This document shows, piece after piece, positions 1-8,766 of a stretch of DNA of 64,000 bases; positions within the stretch are counted from its first letter, which is position 1, and every line of letters begins with the position of its first letter. The DNA is taken from NCBI GenBank assembly GCA_050290245.1, contig JBNKHH010000064.1:62001-126000 (forward strand), read 5' to 3'. The stretch is from JBNKHH01 sp050290245. Its GTDB lineage: Bacteria > Pseudomonadota > Alphaproteobacteria > Rhodobacterales > Rhodobacteraceae. Both the position numbers and the translations under genes were made by a program. The notes beneath the pieces were generated by a model that did not search any database, was not told the origin of the DNA, and saw only the letters and a program-made list of their open reading frames with translations.

Positions 1-2
1 AA

Positions 3-863
3 CGCGATGAAATCCTGCGCGCCGCTGCCGGGGTCGAGGCACGCTCCGAGCACCCGATTGCCCAGGCCATCGTCGCCGCTGCGGACCGCACACCCGAAAC
101 GACCGAGTTTCGAACCATTACCGGACGGGGCGTCGCGGGCATCGTTGAGGGACGGCGGGTGCTGGTCGGCTCGCCACGTCTGATCGAGGAAGAGGGCATC
201 GACGCATCGACCCTCGGCCCGGTCGCGAAGGCGCGCGCCGACATGGGTGAGACCGCGTTCTACGTCGCCATAGACGGCAAACTTGCCGCGATCATTGCCG
301 TGGCTGACCCGATTAAGGAGGGAGCGCCGGAAGCTATCAAAGCGCTGAAACAAGCAGGCATCGGCGTGGTCATGATCACGGGTGACGCATCGGCGACAGC
401 CGACGCCATCGGCAAACAACTTGGAATCCCAAAGATCGTCGCAGAAGCCCTGCCGGACACCAAGGTCGAAACCGTGCGCCGCTTGGCGGAAGAGGGCGGG
501 GTGGCCTTCGTCGGGGATGGTATCAACGACGCCCCCGCGCTCGCAGCAGCAGATGTCGGCATCGCAATAGGTACGGGCACCGACGTGGCCATGGAAACCG
601 CCGACGTCGTCCTGATGTCCGGCAATCCGCATGGCGTCGTCACGGCAATCAGCCTCAGCCGTACCACCATGCGCAACATAAAGGAAAATCTCGGCTGGGC
701 CTTCGGCTATAACATCCTGCTGATCCCGGTCGCTGCGGGCATTCTCTACCCGGCGCTTGGCATCCTCCTATCACCAATGCTTGGCGCGGCGGCCATGGCC
801 CTTTCCAGCGTCGCGGTTGTGACGAACGCCCTCCGCCTCAAGCGCTCAACGGGAGAATTGTGA
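3..863 (+). CDS. copA: Cu(I)-translocating P1B-type ATPase, C-terminal part (5' end outside window)
   Basis: This is the C-terminal part of a heavy-metal P-type ATPase that exports Cu(I) from the cytoplasm; its start and the DKTGT phosphorylation loop lie before the window. The reading frame is open from base 3. It shows the SEHP motif typical of P1B ATPases (around base 45), the nucleotide-domain TGD motif (around base 380), the GDGINDAP hinge (around base 515) and two last membrane segments. The YN pair in the penultimate helix and the M-x-x-SS motif in the last helix are the Cu(I)-binding residues of the CopA class. The stop codon TGA overlaps the ATG of the cueR-like gene that follows, so the exporter and its regulator are co-transcribed. 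Family call is firm; the copper specificity is inferred from the helix motifs and from cueR. Confidence 0.93.
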   Translation, partial: RDEILRAAAGVEARSEHPIAQAIVAAADRTPETTEFRTITGRGVAGIVEGRRVLVGSPRLIEEEGIDASTLGPVAKARADMGETAFYVAIDGKLAAIIAVADPIKEGAPEAIKALKQAGIGVVMITGDASATADAIGKQLGIPKIVAEALPDTKVETVRRLAEEGGVAFVGDGINDAPALAAADVGIAIGTGTDVAMETADVVLMSGNPHGVVTAISLSRTTMRNIKENLGWAFGYNILLIPVAAGILYPALGILLSPMLGAAAMALSSVAVVTNALRLKRSTGEL

Positions 864-1261
864 TGAATATCGGAGAAGTCGCCTCGGCATCCGGACTGCC
901 GCCAAAAACCATTCGCTACTACGAGGAAATCGGCCTTGTGCGCCCAGACCGAATGGGAAACGGTTATCGCGACTACTCTTCTCAGGACCTGCACAAACTG
1001 CGCTTCCTCGGCCGGTCTCGCGCCCTTGGCTTCTCGATCGAGGACTGTCGGGCACTATTGGCGCTTTATGAGGATGACGCCCGCGCAAGTTCCGAGGTCC
1101 GTCAGATTGCCCGTCGTCACCTGGACGAAATCGAACGCAAGATTTCGGATCTGCGTGCCATGCACGACACGCTCGGGCACCTTGTAGAGACCTGCTCGGG
1201 CGACAACCGGCCCGATTGCCCAATCCTGGCGGATCTTAGCGGAGATTCTGCGAATAGCTGA
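863..1261 (+). CDS. cueR: Cu(I)-responsive MerR-family regulator CueR
   Basis: Copper-sensing transcription activator of 132 residues. The N-terminus is a MerR winged helix (MNIGEVAS...TIRYYEEIGL), followed by the dimerisation helix and a C-terminal metal loop with Cys111 and Cys119 in C-x7-C spacing and a PDCPI context, as in E. coli CueR. A serine occupies position 77, where zinc sensors of the family have cysteine. The ATG at 863 overlaps the stop of the ATPase gene by one base; a GTG three bases upstream is an alternative start. CueR homologues activate promoters with an over-long spacer; the copA promoter itself is outside the window. The stop overlaps an ATG at 1261 in the tamA frame. 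Confidence 0.93.
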   Translation: MNIGEVASASGLPPKTIRYYEEIGLVRPDRMGNGYRDYSSQDLHKLRFLGRSRALGFSIEDCRALLALYEDDARASSEVRQIARRHLDEIERKISDLRAMHDTLGHLVETCSGDNRPDCPILADLSGDSANS

Positions 1262-1329
1262 TGCTGCCCCCTGTCTCTCGCCGCGTGCGCACTATATCAT
1301 TGGTCGGGTGGTCGGCAGGAGAGTCTGAA

Positions 1330-3117
1330 GTGAAGGGGTTTCAAGGCATAGCGCGCGCCGCTCCGGTCATCGCGTTGGTCTGGGCTTCGCCGGTGCTGGC
1401 CGATTTCGGTTTCAGTTTCCGGACCCCTGGAGCGGGTGACAGTCTGCGCGATGCGCTGCTTGCCACTTCGCTTGTCTATCAAGCGAAGTCAGAAGGAAAC
1501 GATGACCCCCAAGACCTTCTGGCTGCGGCCCAGGCAGACTATTCTCGCCTGGTCGGCGTCCTCTATGATCGGGCGCGATATGGTGGCGTAATCTCAATCC
1601 TCGTCAACGGCCAAGAAGCCGCTTCAATCTCGCCCCTCGATCCGCCGGACGACGTGCGGGACATTCGCATCCAGGTTGATCCCGGACCGGCTTTCGTTTT
1701 CGGCGCAACCCAGGTCGGCCCGCTGGCCCAGGGCACGACCCTTCCCGACGGGTTTCGCCGGAATGGACTTGCCGCTGCCGGCGTGATCCGCGACACCTCC
1801 CAGGCCGCCGTCGATGGCTGGCGCAACATCGGCCACGCCAAGGCAAACATTTCCTCGCAAAAGATTGTCGCGCGCCACGATGACTCTCGGCTGGACGTGT
1901 CGTTGGCAGTTTCACCGGGACCGGCCCTTACGTTCGGCACTATCTCTGTCGAAGGAAACGACCGGACCAGGACGGCACGGATCCTCAAGATCGCGGGTCT
2001 CGAAGAGGGACGCGTTTACGATCCGACAGAAATTGAACGCGCGGTGCGCCGCCTGCGCCGCACCGGCAGCTTCGGCTCTGTCACGGTGGAAGAGGCCGAA
2101 GACATCGCTCCCGGAGACACCTTGCCGCTGACCATTGGCGTCATCGAAGCCACGCCGCGTCGCTTTGGCTTTGGCGCCGAATACAGCACGGTGGACGGCC
2201 TGCGCCTTTCCGGCTTCTGGCTACACCGCAATTTCCTTGGTGGCGCCGAACGCTTCCGGGTAGATGGCGAGATCGCGGGCATAACCGGGGAGACCGGTGG
2301 CACCGACTATACTTTTGGTGTCCGCTACGAGCGGCCTGCGACACCCAAGGCGGACATCGACTTTTTCGCAGAGTACCAGTTCGAAGCACTCGATGAACCC
2401 GAGTTCACGTCGGACAGTTCCGAGTTCACGCTGGGCTTCACGCGCTATGCCACCGAAGAGCTGACCGTCGAGGCTGGCCTTGGCTATCTCTATGCCGACA
2501 TCACCGACGAATTCGGCCACGAAAATTTCAGCATGATCAACCTGCCACTGGCAGCTGAATACGACCGGCGCGATGACACGTTGAACCCGCGCGACGGCTA
2601 CTATGCCGACCTGACGATCACGCCCTTCCTTGGTTTGTCTGGCACTTCGGACGGAGCGCAAGCCACCCTCGATGCGCGTGGCTATCACAGCTTTTCAACG
2701 CTGACGCTTGCCGGGCGCTTGCAATGGGGCTCGCTGTTTGGCCCCAGCCTGGAAGAAAGCCCGGCAACCTATAGGTTCTACTCTGGCGGCGGCGGCACTG
2801 TGCGCGGGCAGGACTACCAATCCCTCGGTGTCGACATAGGCACTGTCTCGACCGGAGGCCGGTCATTCGTCGGCCTGTCCGCCGAGGCGCGCGTGGATGT
2901 CAACGAAACCATCCAGATCGTACCCTTCGTCGACTGGGGTTACATCGGTGAAGAATCCTTTCCCGACTTTTCGGGTAACAGCCATTCCGGCGCGGGACTG
3001 GGCCTGCGATACAACACAGGCATAGGCCCGATCCGCCTCGACGTTGCAACGCCCCTGTCGGGCGAGGCCGAGGCGTCAAACTTTTACATTTACGTCGGGA
3101 TCGGTCAGGCTTTTTGA
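1330..3117 (+). CDS. tamA: TamA, Omp85-family outer membrane assembly protein
   Basis: Outer-membrane beta-barrel of the translocation and assembly module, 595 residues (E. coli TamA has 577). I chose the GTG at 1330 because AGGAGA lies seven bases upstream and the protein then begins with a clean signal peptide ending WASPVLA before DFGF. The frame is open from an ATG at 1261 that overlaps the cueR stop, but that would put 23 non-signal residues in front. POTRA-like repeats occupy roughly the first 270 residues; the C-terminal half is the Omp85 barrel, with the conserved FYSGGGGTVRG loop region and a terminal aromatic (GQAF). The stop overlaps the tamB ATG. It is expected to work with TamB in inserting outer-membrane proteins or moving lipids. 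Confidence 0.9.
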   Translation: MKGFQGIARAAPVIALVWASPVLADFGFSFRTPGAGDSLRDALLATSLVYQAKSEGNDDPQDLLAAAQADYSRLVGVLYDRARYGGVISILVNGQEAASISPLDPPDDVRDIRIQVDPGPAFVFGATQVGPLAQGTTLPDGFRRNGLAAAGVIRDTSQAAVDGWRNIGHAKANISSQKIVARHDDSRLDVSLAVSPGPALTFGTISVEGNDRTRTARILKIAGLEEGRVYDPTEIERAVRRLRRTGSFGSVTVEEAEDIAPGDTLPLTIGVIEATPRRFGFGAEYSTVDGLRLSGFWLHRNFLGGAERFRVDGEIAGITGETGGTDYTFGVRYERPATPKADIDFFAEYQFEALDEPEFTSDSSEFTLGFTRYATEELTVEAGLGYLYADITDEFGHENFSMINLPLAAEYDRRDDTLNPRDGYYADLTITPFLGLSGTSDGAQATLDARGYHSFSTLTLAGRLQWGSLFGPSLEESPATYRFYSGGGGTVRGQDYQSLGVDIGTVSTGGRSFVGLSAEARVDVNETIQIVPFVDWGYIGEESFPDFSGNSHSGAGLGLRYNTGIGPIRLDVATPLSGEAEASNFYIYVGIGQAF

Positions 3118-6100
3118 TGCTGAAACGGCTTTCCATCATTACAGCGATCTGCTTGGGAACCGGGGCCTTTGCACAGGTCAGCGACGACGCCCCCGGCTTT
3201 TTCGACCGTTTGTTCGGTTCGGATACAGCCGAGAACGACGAGGAGCAGGGCGGTTTTCTCGAGAGACTGATCGAAGACAACCTGTCCGGCGAAAACCGGA
3301 CGGTGGAGATCACCGGGTTTGCCGGTGCCCTCCAGGGCAAAGCGACAATGGACAAGCTGACCATTTCGGATGGCGAAGGGGTTTGGCTGACCCTCACCGA
3401 CGCGGTGTTGGATTGGAATCGATCTGCACTGTTTCGCGGCAGCCTCGAAGTGACCGAACTCAGCGCAGCCGAAATCCTGCTGCCTCGCGCTCCCGCGCCG
3501 GCCAAAGGCGCTGCTCCCACCCCCGAAGCCTCCGGGTTTGCCCTGCCCGAGCTTCCCGTCAGCGTCGATATCGACAAGATCTCAGCCAAGCGTCTATTCA
3601 TCGGTGCACCTGTCATCGGTGCCGAAGCGAATGTAACCCTGTCAGGGTCTCTTGCCCTCTCTGGCGGCGAGGGGGATGCCGCGCTTGCCATCGAACACCT
3701 CGACGGAAGCGGCGCGCTCTCACTGGAAACGGCCTATTCAAACACTTTGAAAGTCCTCGCGCTCGATCTTGCGTTGAACGAGGCCGAAGACGGCCTCTTC
3801 GCCGCACTTGTTGGCCTGCCAGGACGCCCGTCCGTCGCTTTTTCCATCAAGGGCGAAGCGCCGATCTCAGCCTATGCGGCGGAAATCCATTTGGCGACGG
3901 ACGGGACTGATCGGCTTGGTGGCACTATCGCGACAACGGCCTCCGAAGAAGACGGCGCGCGCCGCTTTTCCGTCGATGTCGGCGGCGATATCGCTCCAGT
4001 CTTCGCCCCGGACTACCGCCCCTTCTTCGGGGATCAAATCCGGCTCGCCGCTAACGCGACACGCTTTGACGATGGCCGCCTCAGCCTGTCCCAACTGTCG
4101 TTAACCGCGAACGCGCTGAGCCTTCAAGGTGACGCCGTCATCAATGCAGATGGCCTGCCGGAGAAGGCCCAACTTAGCGGTACCATCACCTCCGACACCG
4201 GGCTGCCCGTCCTGCTTCCGCTGGCAGGCGCCAAAACATATGTCGACCGGGTCGACCTTAACCTCGACTTCGACGCCGGCGTCAGCGAAGATTGGTCCGC
4301 CGTCTTTCAGATCAGAAATCTCGACCGCGCCGGGTTCCGCGCGCGCGCGCTGCGCCTCAACGGATCGGGACGCGTTGGACCGGGTCCGGCCGCTGCCATC
4401 GAGGCGGCATTCACCTTCGACGCCGAACAACTCGATTTTTCCAGCAGCGACACCCAGGCCGCGCTTGGTGAGGACGTCACCGGCCAGGCACGGTTGAACT
4501 GGCGCGCCGGGGGGAGCCTGCAACTGGAACACCTGCAAGTCAGCGGCAGGACCTACGCCTTCGACGGCGCGGCAACCGTCGCATTCGAAGAGAACGGCCC
4601 CCTGGTGAACGGCAACGCAAGGCTGCGCATCGACCAGCTCGCCGCCTTTTCAGGTCTCGTCAAACGTCCCCTCGGCGGCGCGGTGGCCGTTGAATCCGAC
4701 TTCACAGCCGCGCCCCTGTCCGGCACCTTTGGCATCGACGCCAAGGGAACGGGCCAGGACCTTTCCGTCGACCAGCCCGAGGTCGACCGCATCCTGGCTG
4801 GCGCGGTTCGACTCGACCTCACAGCATCACGCAACGAAACCGGGGTCAGCGTCAGCCTGCGCGATCTCAGTTCACCTACCACCAAGCTGACAGGTGCGGC
4901 GGAGTTGAATTCCGGCAACTCGGCGCTCCAGATCACTGGCAGCCTGACCGATTCCGCCCTTTTGGCGCCGGGCCTGTCCGGCCCGCTTGAATTGAAGATC
5001 AGGGGCAACGAGAACGAAAGGCGCGACTGGTTCACGACGAGCACGCTTGTGACACCCGACATCGACCTTGCCGTCGCCGGCACCTTCTCGGGCATCTACG
5101 CTACTCCGCGCTTTGACGGCAACATCGCTGCCACGTCCGAGAACCTCTCGGCTTTTTCGATGCTGGCCGACCGGCCGCTTGACGGGCGGGCACGCGTGCA
5201 GGCGGATGCCGGCGTCGCCTTCGACCTTTCCCAATTCAACGTCCTTGCCGAGGTCCAGGGGGCGTCGCTTTCGATCGGACAGCCGGAAATCGACACTCTG
5301 CTAGGTCAGTCGCTCGAGGCACGGATCGATGCGTCGGGGTCTCCGAAAGATCTTCTGATCTCGGCCTTCGATCTGCAGACTACCGCATTGGCGGCGCAGG
5401 CTAGCGGCCGACTGTCCGAAACCGGCAGTTCGCTGGACCTCGAGGCGCGCCTTGCCGAAATCGCGCCCTTTGCCGAAGGGTTTTCAGGCCCCCTCGCTCT
5501 CACTGGCGAGATAGGGCGCGACGAGGCGGGAACCTACCTTGTCGACCTGACCGCCGAGGGTCCCTCCGGTTCACGAGCGCGGGTCGACGGTACGGTCGCC
5601 GCAGACACGTCAACCGCAAGCCTCTCCATGACGGGCACCGCGCCCCTGGGCCTCGCCAACCGCTTTATCGCGCCCCGCGCCATCGCTGGCACGGGAGGGT
5701 TCGACCTGAGACTGGAAGGTCCGCTTCAGCTTTCCGGCCTGTCAGGACGCCTTACAACGGCGGGTGCACGCCTGGTGGCGCCAGAACTCGGTGTGGCGCT
5801 TGAAGACATCACTTTGAACGCTGCTCTGGCCAACAGCCAGGCTGATCTGAACCTGACCGCCCGCGTTGATGAAGGCGGACGCCTCAGCCTTTCCGGCCCC
5901 GTCGGCCTGGCTGCTCCGTTCAACGGCGATCTGGAACTACGCCTCGACGGCGTCGTCCTCTCCGATTCCCGGCTCTACGAAACCACTACCGACGGCGCGA
6001 TCCGCATAGACGGGCCACTCGCAGGCGGCGCCAGCATCTCGGGAAAGGTTGAAATTGGCGAAACCAACATCCAGGTCCCGTCGTCGGGCTTTGGCGGCTC

Positions 6101-6908
6101 CGGCCCGATCCCGGAAATCCTCCACATCAAAGAACCGCCCCCTGTACGAGCTACCCGCGAGCGCGCTGGCCTGCTCAACATTGGCGGCAGCGCACAAACC
6201 AGCGACGGCCCCTCCTACGGCCTCGACATCACCATTGATGCCCCGAAACGCATCTTCATCCGCGGCCGCGGACTGGAAAGCGAATTCGGCGGCCAGATTC
6301 GGATCACCGGCACCACAAGGGATGTCGTCCCTCTTGGAGCATTTTCACTCATCCGCGGCCGTCTCGACATTCTTGGGAGGCGTCTGGAGCTTGACGATGC
6401 GCGGGTAACGATGCGCGGTTCACTTGAGCCCTACCTCGATCTTCGCGCCTCGACCCAAGTGGACGAATACGTGATCAACGTCCTCGTCATTGGACCCGCC
6501 AGCCGCCCCGAGATCACCTTCAGCGCGGTCCCCGACCTGCCCCAGGAAGAGGTGCTGGCCCGGCTGATCTTTGGGCGAGACCTCGAAACTCTCAGCCCCT
6601 TCCAGGCGGCACAACTGGCGCTTGCGGTCCGAACCCTGGCCGGACAGGGCGGCGAAGGCATTGTCGGGAAGATACGCGGTGCCACGGGCCTGGCGGACCT
6701 CGATGTGGTCAGCGGTGAAGACGGCGGCACCGCCGTCCGGGCCGGGACCTATATCAATGATAGCCTCTATACCGACGTCACCGTCGACAGTACCGGCGAG
6801 AGCGAAGTGAACCTGAACCTGGACCTGACGCCATCCATCACGCTCAAGGGCGGTGCTACCACGACAGGAGACACAAGCCTGGGCATCTTTTTCGAGCGTG
6901 ATTACTAG
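3117..6908 (+). CDS. tamB: TamB, translocation/assembly module inner-membrane subunit
   Basis: Very long periplasm-spanning protein of 1263 residues, close to E. coli TamB (1259). It starts with an uncleaved or cleavable hydrophobic N-terminus (MLKRLSIITAICLGTGAFAQ) and then consists of repeating amphipathic beta-strand units. The last about 300 residues form the conserved DUF490/TamB domain, with the typical DISLxG-like strands and a final FFERDY. ATG 3117 overlaps the tamA stop (TGATG), indicating translational coupling. TamB-like proteins form lipid-carrying grooves between the inner and outer membranes. A low-complexity acidic region follows the signal segment. Confidence 0.9.
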   Translation: MLKRLSIITAICLGTGAFAQVSDDAPGFFDRLFGSDTAENDEEQGGFLERLIEDNLSGENRTVEITGFAGALQGKATMDKLTISDGEGVWLTLTDAVLDWNRSALFRGSLEVTELSAAEILLPRAPAPAKGAAPTPEASGFALPELPVSVDIDKISAKRLFIGAPVIGAEANVTLSGSLALSGGEGDAALAIEHLDGSGALSLETAYSNTLKVLALDLALNEAEDGLFAALVGLPGRPSVAFSIKGEAPISAYAAEIHLATDGTDRLGGTIATTASEEDGARRFSVDVGGDIAPVFAPDYRPFFGDQIRLAANATRFDDGRLSLSQLSLTANALSLQGDAVINADGLPEKAQLSGTITSDTGLPVLLPLAGAKTYVDRVDLNLDFDAGVSEDWSAVFQIRNLDRAGFRARALRLNGSGRVGPGPAAAIEAAFTFDAEQLDFSSSDTQAALGEDVTGQARLNWRAGGSLQLEHLQVSGRTYAFDGAATVAFEENGPLVNGNARLRIDQLAAFSGLVKRPLGGAVAVESDFTAAPLSGTFGIDAKGTGQDLSVDQPEVDRILAGAVRLDLTASRNETGVSVSLRDLSSPTTKLTGAAELNSGNSALQITGSLTDSALLAPGLSGPLELKIRGNENERRDWFTTSTLVTPDIDLAVAGTFSGIYATPRFDGNIAATSENLSAFSMLADRPLDGRARVQADAGVAFDLSQFNVLAEVQGASLSIGQPEIDTLLGQSLEARIDASGSPKDLLISAFDLQTTALAAQASGRLSETGSSLDLEARLAEIAPFAEGFSGPLALTGEIGRDEAGTYLVDLTAEGPSGSRARVDGTVAADTSTASLSMTGTAPLGLANRFIAPRAIAGTGGFDLRLEGPLQLSGLSGRLTTAGARLVAPELGVALEDITLNAALANSQADLNLTARVDEGGRLSLSGPVGLAAPFNGDLELRLDGVVLSDSRLYETTTDGAIRIDGPLAGGASISGKVEIGETNIQVPSSGFGGSGPIPEILHIKEPPPVRATRERAGLLNIGGSAQTSDGPSYGLDITIDAPKRIFIRGRGLESEFGGQIRITGTTRDVVPLGAFSLIRGRLDILGRRLELDDARVTMRGSLEPYLDLRASTQVDEYVINVLVIGPASRPEITFSAVPDLPQEEVLARLIFGRDLETLSPFQAAQLALAVRTLAGQGGEGIVGKIRGATGLADLDVVSGEDGGTAVRAGTYINDSLYTDVTVDSTGESEVNLNLDLTPSITLKGGATTTGDTSLGIFFERDY

Positions 6909-7026
6909 GCAACAGAAGTCCAAGCCGAAAAATGCCCAGATTCCAGCACCTTGCACTCACTTTCGGGGCGCGGCCGTCAATTCCTGCACAAAATTGCGTC
7001 TTTTCAGACGCTTGCAGTCGTCAATC

Positions 7027-7055
7027 TTGGAATCGCGCGGTGCAAATGCTACATT
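7027..7055 (+). promoter_or_regulatory. Candidate sigma-70 promoter for rsfS-rlmH
   Basis: TTGGAA (7027-7032) and TACATT (7050-7055) are separated by 17 bases, each matching four of six consensus positions. They lie in the 260-base gap between tamB and rsfS, about 50 bases before a strong Shine-Dalgarno sequence. This is read from sequence only. Confidence 0.35.
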
Positions 7056-7106
7056 TAATGCAGGCATGTTCCGGAGCCTGAATCCGGCGCGATACCAAGG
7101 AGGACA

Positions 7107-7172
7107 ATGTCCTGTCTCAAGTCCAAGATGCGGTTTCTGGCAAGACCGCTCAGAACGCCGGCTCTCTTATGA
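7107..7172 (+). other. Possible 21-codon leader ORF coupled to rsfS
   Basis: An ATG at 7107 opens a 21-codon frame whose TGA (7170-7172) overlaps the ATG of rsfS at 7169. The best Shine-Dalgarno in the region, AAGGAGGA at 7097-7104, lies just before it, but only three bases separate AGGAGG from this ATG. The same Shine-Dalgarno is ideally placed (eight bases) for a CTG codon at 7112 in the rsfS frame, which would add 19 residues to RsfS. Either a coupled leader peptide or a non-AUG start is possible. Confidence 0.3.
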
Positions 7173-7537
7173 CCGGAGAACCAGCCACTCTTTCGAGCGA
7201 CCAATTGCTCGATCTCATCATCGACACATTGGAAGATGGCAAAGCCGAGGAAATCGTGAAAATCGGTTTGCGCGGCAAAAGCGCAATGGCCGACTGGATG
7301 GTCATTGCGTCCGGTCGCTCGTCTCGCCAGGTCACAGCCCTTGCCGACCAGATCGTCGACAAGCTGAAACAGGATTATGGTCGCTTGTCCAAGGTCGAAG
7401 GCAAAGATACCGGTGACTGGGTTCTGATCGATACCGGCGACATCGTCGTGCACCTTTTCCGCCCCGAGGTGCGGGAATTTTATCAGCTTGAGAAAATGTG
7501 GCTGACGCCTGCCGAGACTCAGGCAAACCCTGCCTGA
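7169..7537 (+). CDS. rsfS: Ribosome silencing factor RsfS (YbeB/Iojap)
   Basis: Small protein of 122 residues that binds ribosomal protein L14 and blocks joining of the ribosomal subunits during starvation. It shows the Oligomerisation/Iojap core: DDGKAEEI-like helix, DWMVIASGRSSRQV, and the C-terminal GDWVLIDTGDIVVHLFRPEVREFYQLEKMW block that is highly conserved in the family. The ATG at 7169 has no good Shine-Dalgarno of its own; see the leader ORF entry for the start problem. rlmH follows after ten bases, a conserved pairing of two 50S-related genes. Confidence 0.93.
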   Translation: MTGEPATLSSDQLLDLIIDTLEDGKAEEIVKIGLRGKSAMADWMVIASGRSSRQVTALADQIVDKLKQDYGRLSKVEGKDTGDWVLIDTGDIVVHLFRPEVREFYQLEKMWLTPAETQANPA

Positions 7538-7547
7538 GACACAGCCC

Positions 7548-8015
7548 GTGAAACTCAAGATCGCCGCTGTCGGCCGTCTGCGCTCGGGCCCCGAGGCGGA
7601 CCTCGTCTCAGATTACCTGGAGCGTTTTGATCGCACAGGGCGCGCACTAGGTCTTGGTCCCGCAACATTGCAGGAAGTCGAAGCGAAAAAGGGCGGAATG
7701 GTCGCCGAGGCGCGCTTGCTTGAGAAAGCTATCCAGGGCGCCAATCCTATCGTCGTCCTGGACGAACGCGGCAAGATCCTCAGCTCACCGCAATTCGCCG
7801 ACCATCTTGCTTCCTGGCGCGACCAGGGCCGCGCCGAGACAGCATTCGTCATCGGAGGCGCCGATGGCATTTCACCCGACCTGCGCGCGCGCGCCGACAT
7901 GGCGATCAGCTTTGGCAAGATGGTCTGGCCCCACATGCTGGTGCGCGTGATGCTGACGGAACAGCTCTACCGGGCCGCGTCAATCCTCGCGGGCGCCCCG
8001 TATCACAGGGTCTGA
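7548..8015 (+). CDS. rlmH: 23S rRNA (pseudouridine1915-N3)-methyltransferase RlmH
   Basis: SPOUT-family methyltransferase of 155 residues, the usual length, which methylates pseudouridine 1915 in helix 69 of 23S rRNA. The start is GTG (MKLKIAAVGRL). The SAM-binding knot motifs are visible: VVLDERGK, FVIGGADG, and the C-terminal EQLYRAASILAGAPYHR. It follows rsfS in the same operon. It converges on the receiver-like gene with only three bases between the stop codons. Confidence 0.95.
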   Translation: MKLKIAAVGRLRSGPEADLVSDYLERFDRTGRALGLGPATLQEVEAKKGGMVAEARLLEKAIQGANPIVVLDERGKILSSPQFADHLASWRDQGRAETAFVIGGADGISPDLRARADMAISFGKMVWPHMLVRVMLTEQLYRAASILAGAPYHRV

Positions 8016-8018
8016 CAG

Positions 8019-8417
8019 CTAGGCCGCGCCCAAGGCCGGACGGCATTCAAGATCGGAGACGACATGCGCCACATCCAATGCCAAGAATGGCTTGGCCAGG
8101 TACGGCTCATCGAATCCCAGAGCGCGCACAACACTCTCCGGCTGGTCCGATGACACGATGGCCGGACAGCCAGCACAAGAAAGCGATTGCGCCAGCGAAA
8201 AAGCGGGAAGCCCCACAAGCCGGGCTCCGAAAATCACCGCGTCGATCTCGCCGCCACGCTGCATCAATGCTTTTTTTGCAGCTTTCGGAGCGACAGCCAC
8301 GGCTACGATATGGTGCCCCATGTCCTCAAGGATACATTCCAGTTCAATGGCGGCAACCGTGTCGTCTTCGACCAAGAGAAAACCAAGCGAACTCTGGTCC
8401 GTAAAGATCTTCATCAT
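8019..8417 (-). CDS. Stand-alone receiver-like protein lacking the phosphoacceptor Asp
   Basis: Single CheY-like receiver fold of 132 residues with no output domain. The acidic pocket (E17-D18-D19 in LLVEDD) and the conserved lysine (K109 in AKPF) are present, but the residue that should be the phosphorylated aspartate is glycine 64 (IDAVIFGARL). It is therefore probably a pseudo-receiver acting by protein contacts. The start is one of two adjacent ATGs (8415-8417 or 8412-8414), preceded by GAGGAG at a distance of four or seven bases; the frame is open further upstream but without a ribosome site. Neighbours give no function. Confidence 0.8.
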   Translation of the reverse strand: MMKIFTDQSSLGFLLVEDDTVAAIELECILEDMGHHIVAVAVAPKAAKKALMQRGGEIDAVIFGARLVGLPAFSLAQSLSCAGCPAIVSSDQPESVVRALGFDEPYLAKPFLALDVAHVVSDLECRPALGAA

Positions 8418-8766
8418 GCGGCTCCTCAAATAGGGTTCATAACCAAGGCGAGCCACCCACACGGCATTAATACCCCTTGAACACGACGAATTCATAGCAA
8501 TTCCGTTAAGATTGGGTAAAAGCGGCCAGTTTCCGCCAAGTCTCATGCCGTCGAATCCGGCTTTTCCGGCCCCGCATAAGCGGTGATTGCGGCAGGGGCT
8601 TCGACGGTTGCAGTGACGCGGAAAAGACCCCTTTGGGCGGCTGGGTCTGGCAGGCTTTATCGCCTCGCAGCGATGGCGCGCACATCAAATCCGCACGGAC
8701 GACGTCGAATGAGCCGCCCGCCGGAGCCGGACAAAGCCCGCAGGCAAACGGCTCGTACAACGACAC
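8418..8766. other. 349-base gap between glpK and the receiver-like gene
   Basis: I find no gene here. A minus-strand frame across 8506-8766 has no recognisable protein character and no ribosome site. The only structure I see is a short inverted repeat AGACCC/GGGTCT (8625-8648). The half nearest 8417 must hold the promoter of the receiver-like gene, but no clear -35/-10 pair is visible. Confidence 0.6.

Noticed and set aside
6853..7416. A 187-codon plus-strand frame from the end of tamB into rsfS
   Set aside because: It overlaps both real genes out of frame and shows no protein family character; rsfS is certain in its own frame.
8506..8766. Minus-strand 86-codon frame after glpK
   Set aside because: Arg/Pro/Ser-rich translation with no ribosome site; looks like open GC-rich intergenic DNA.
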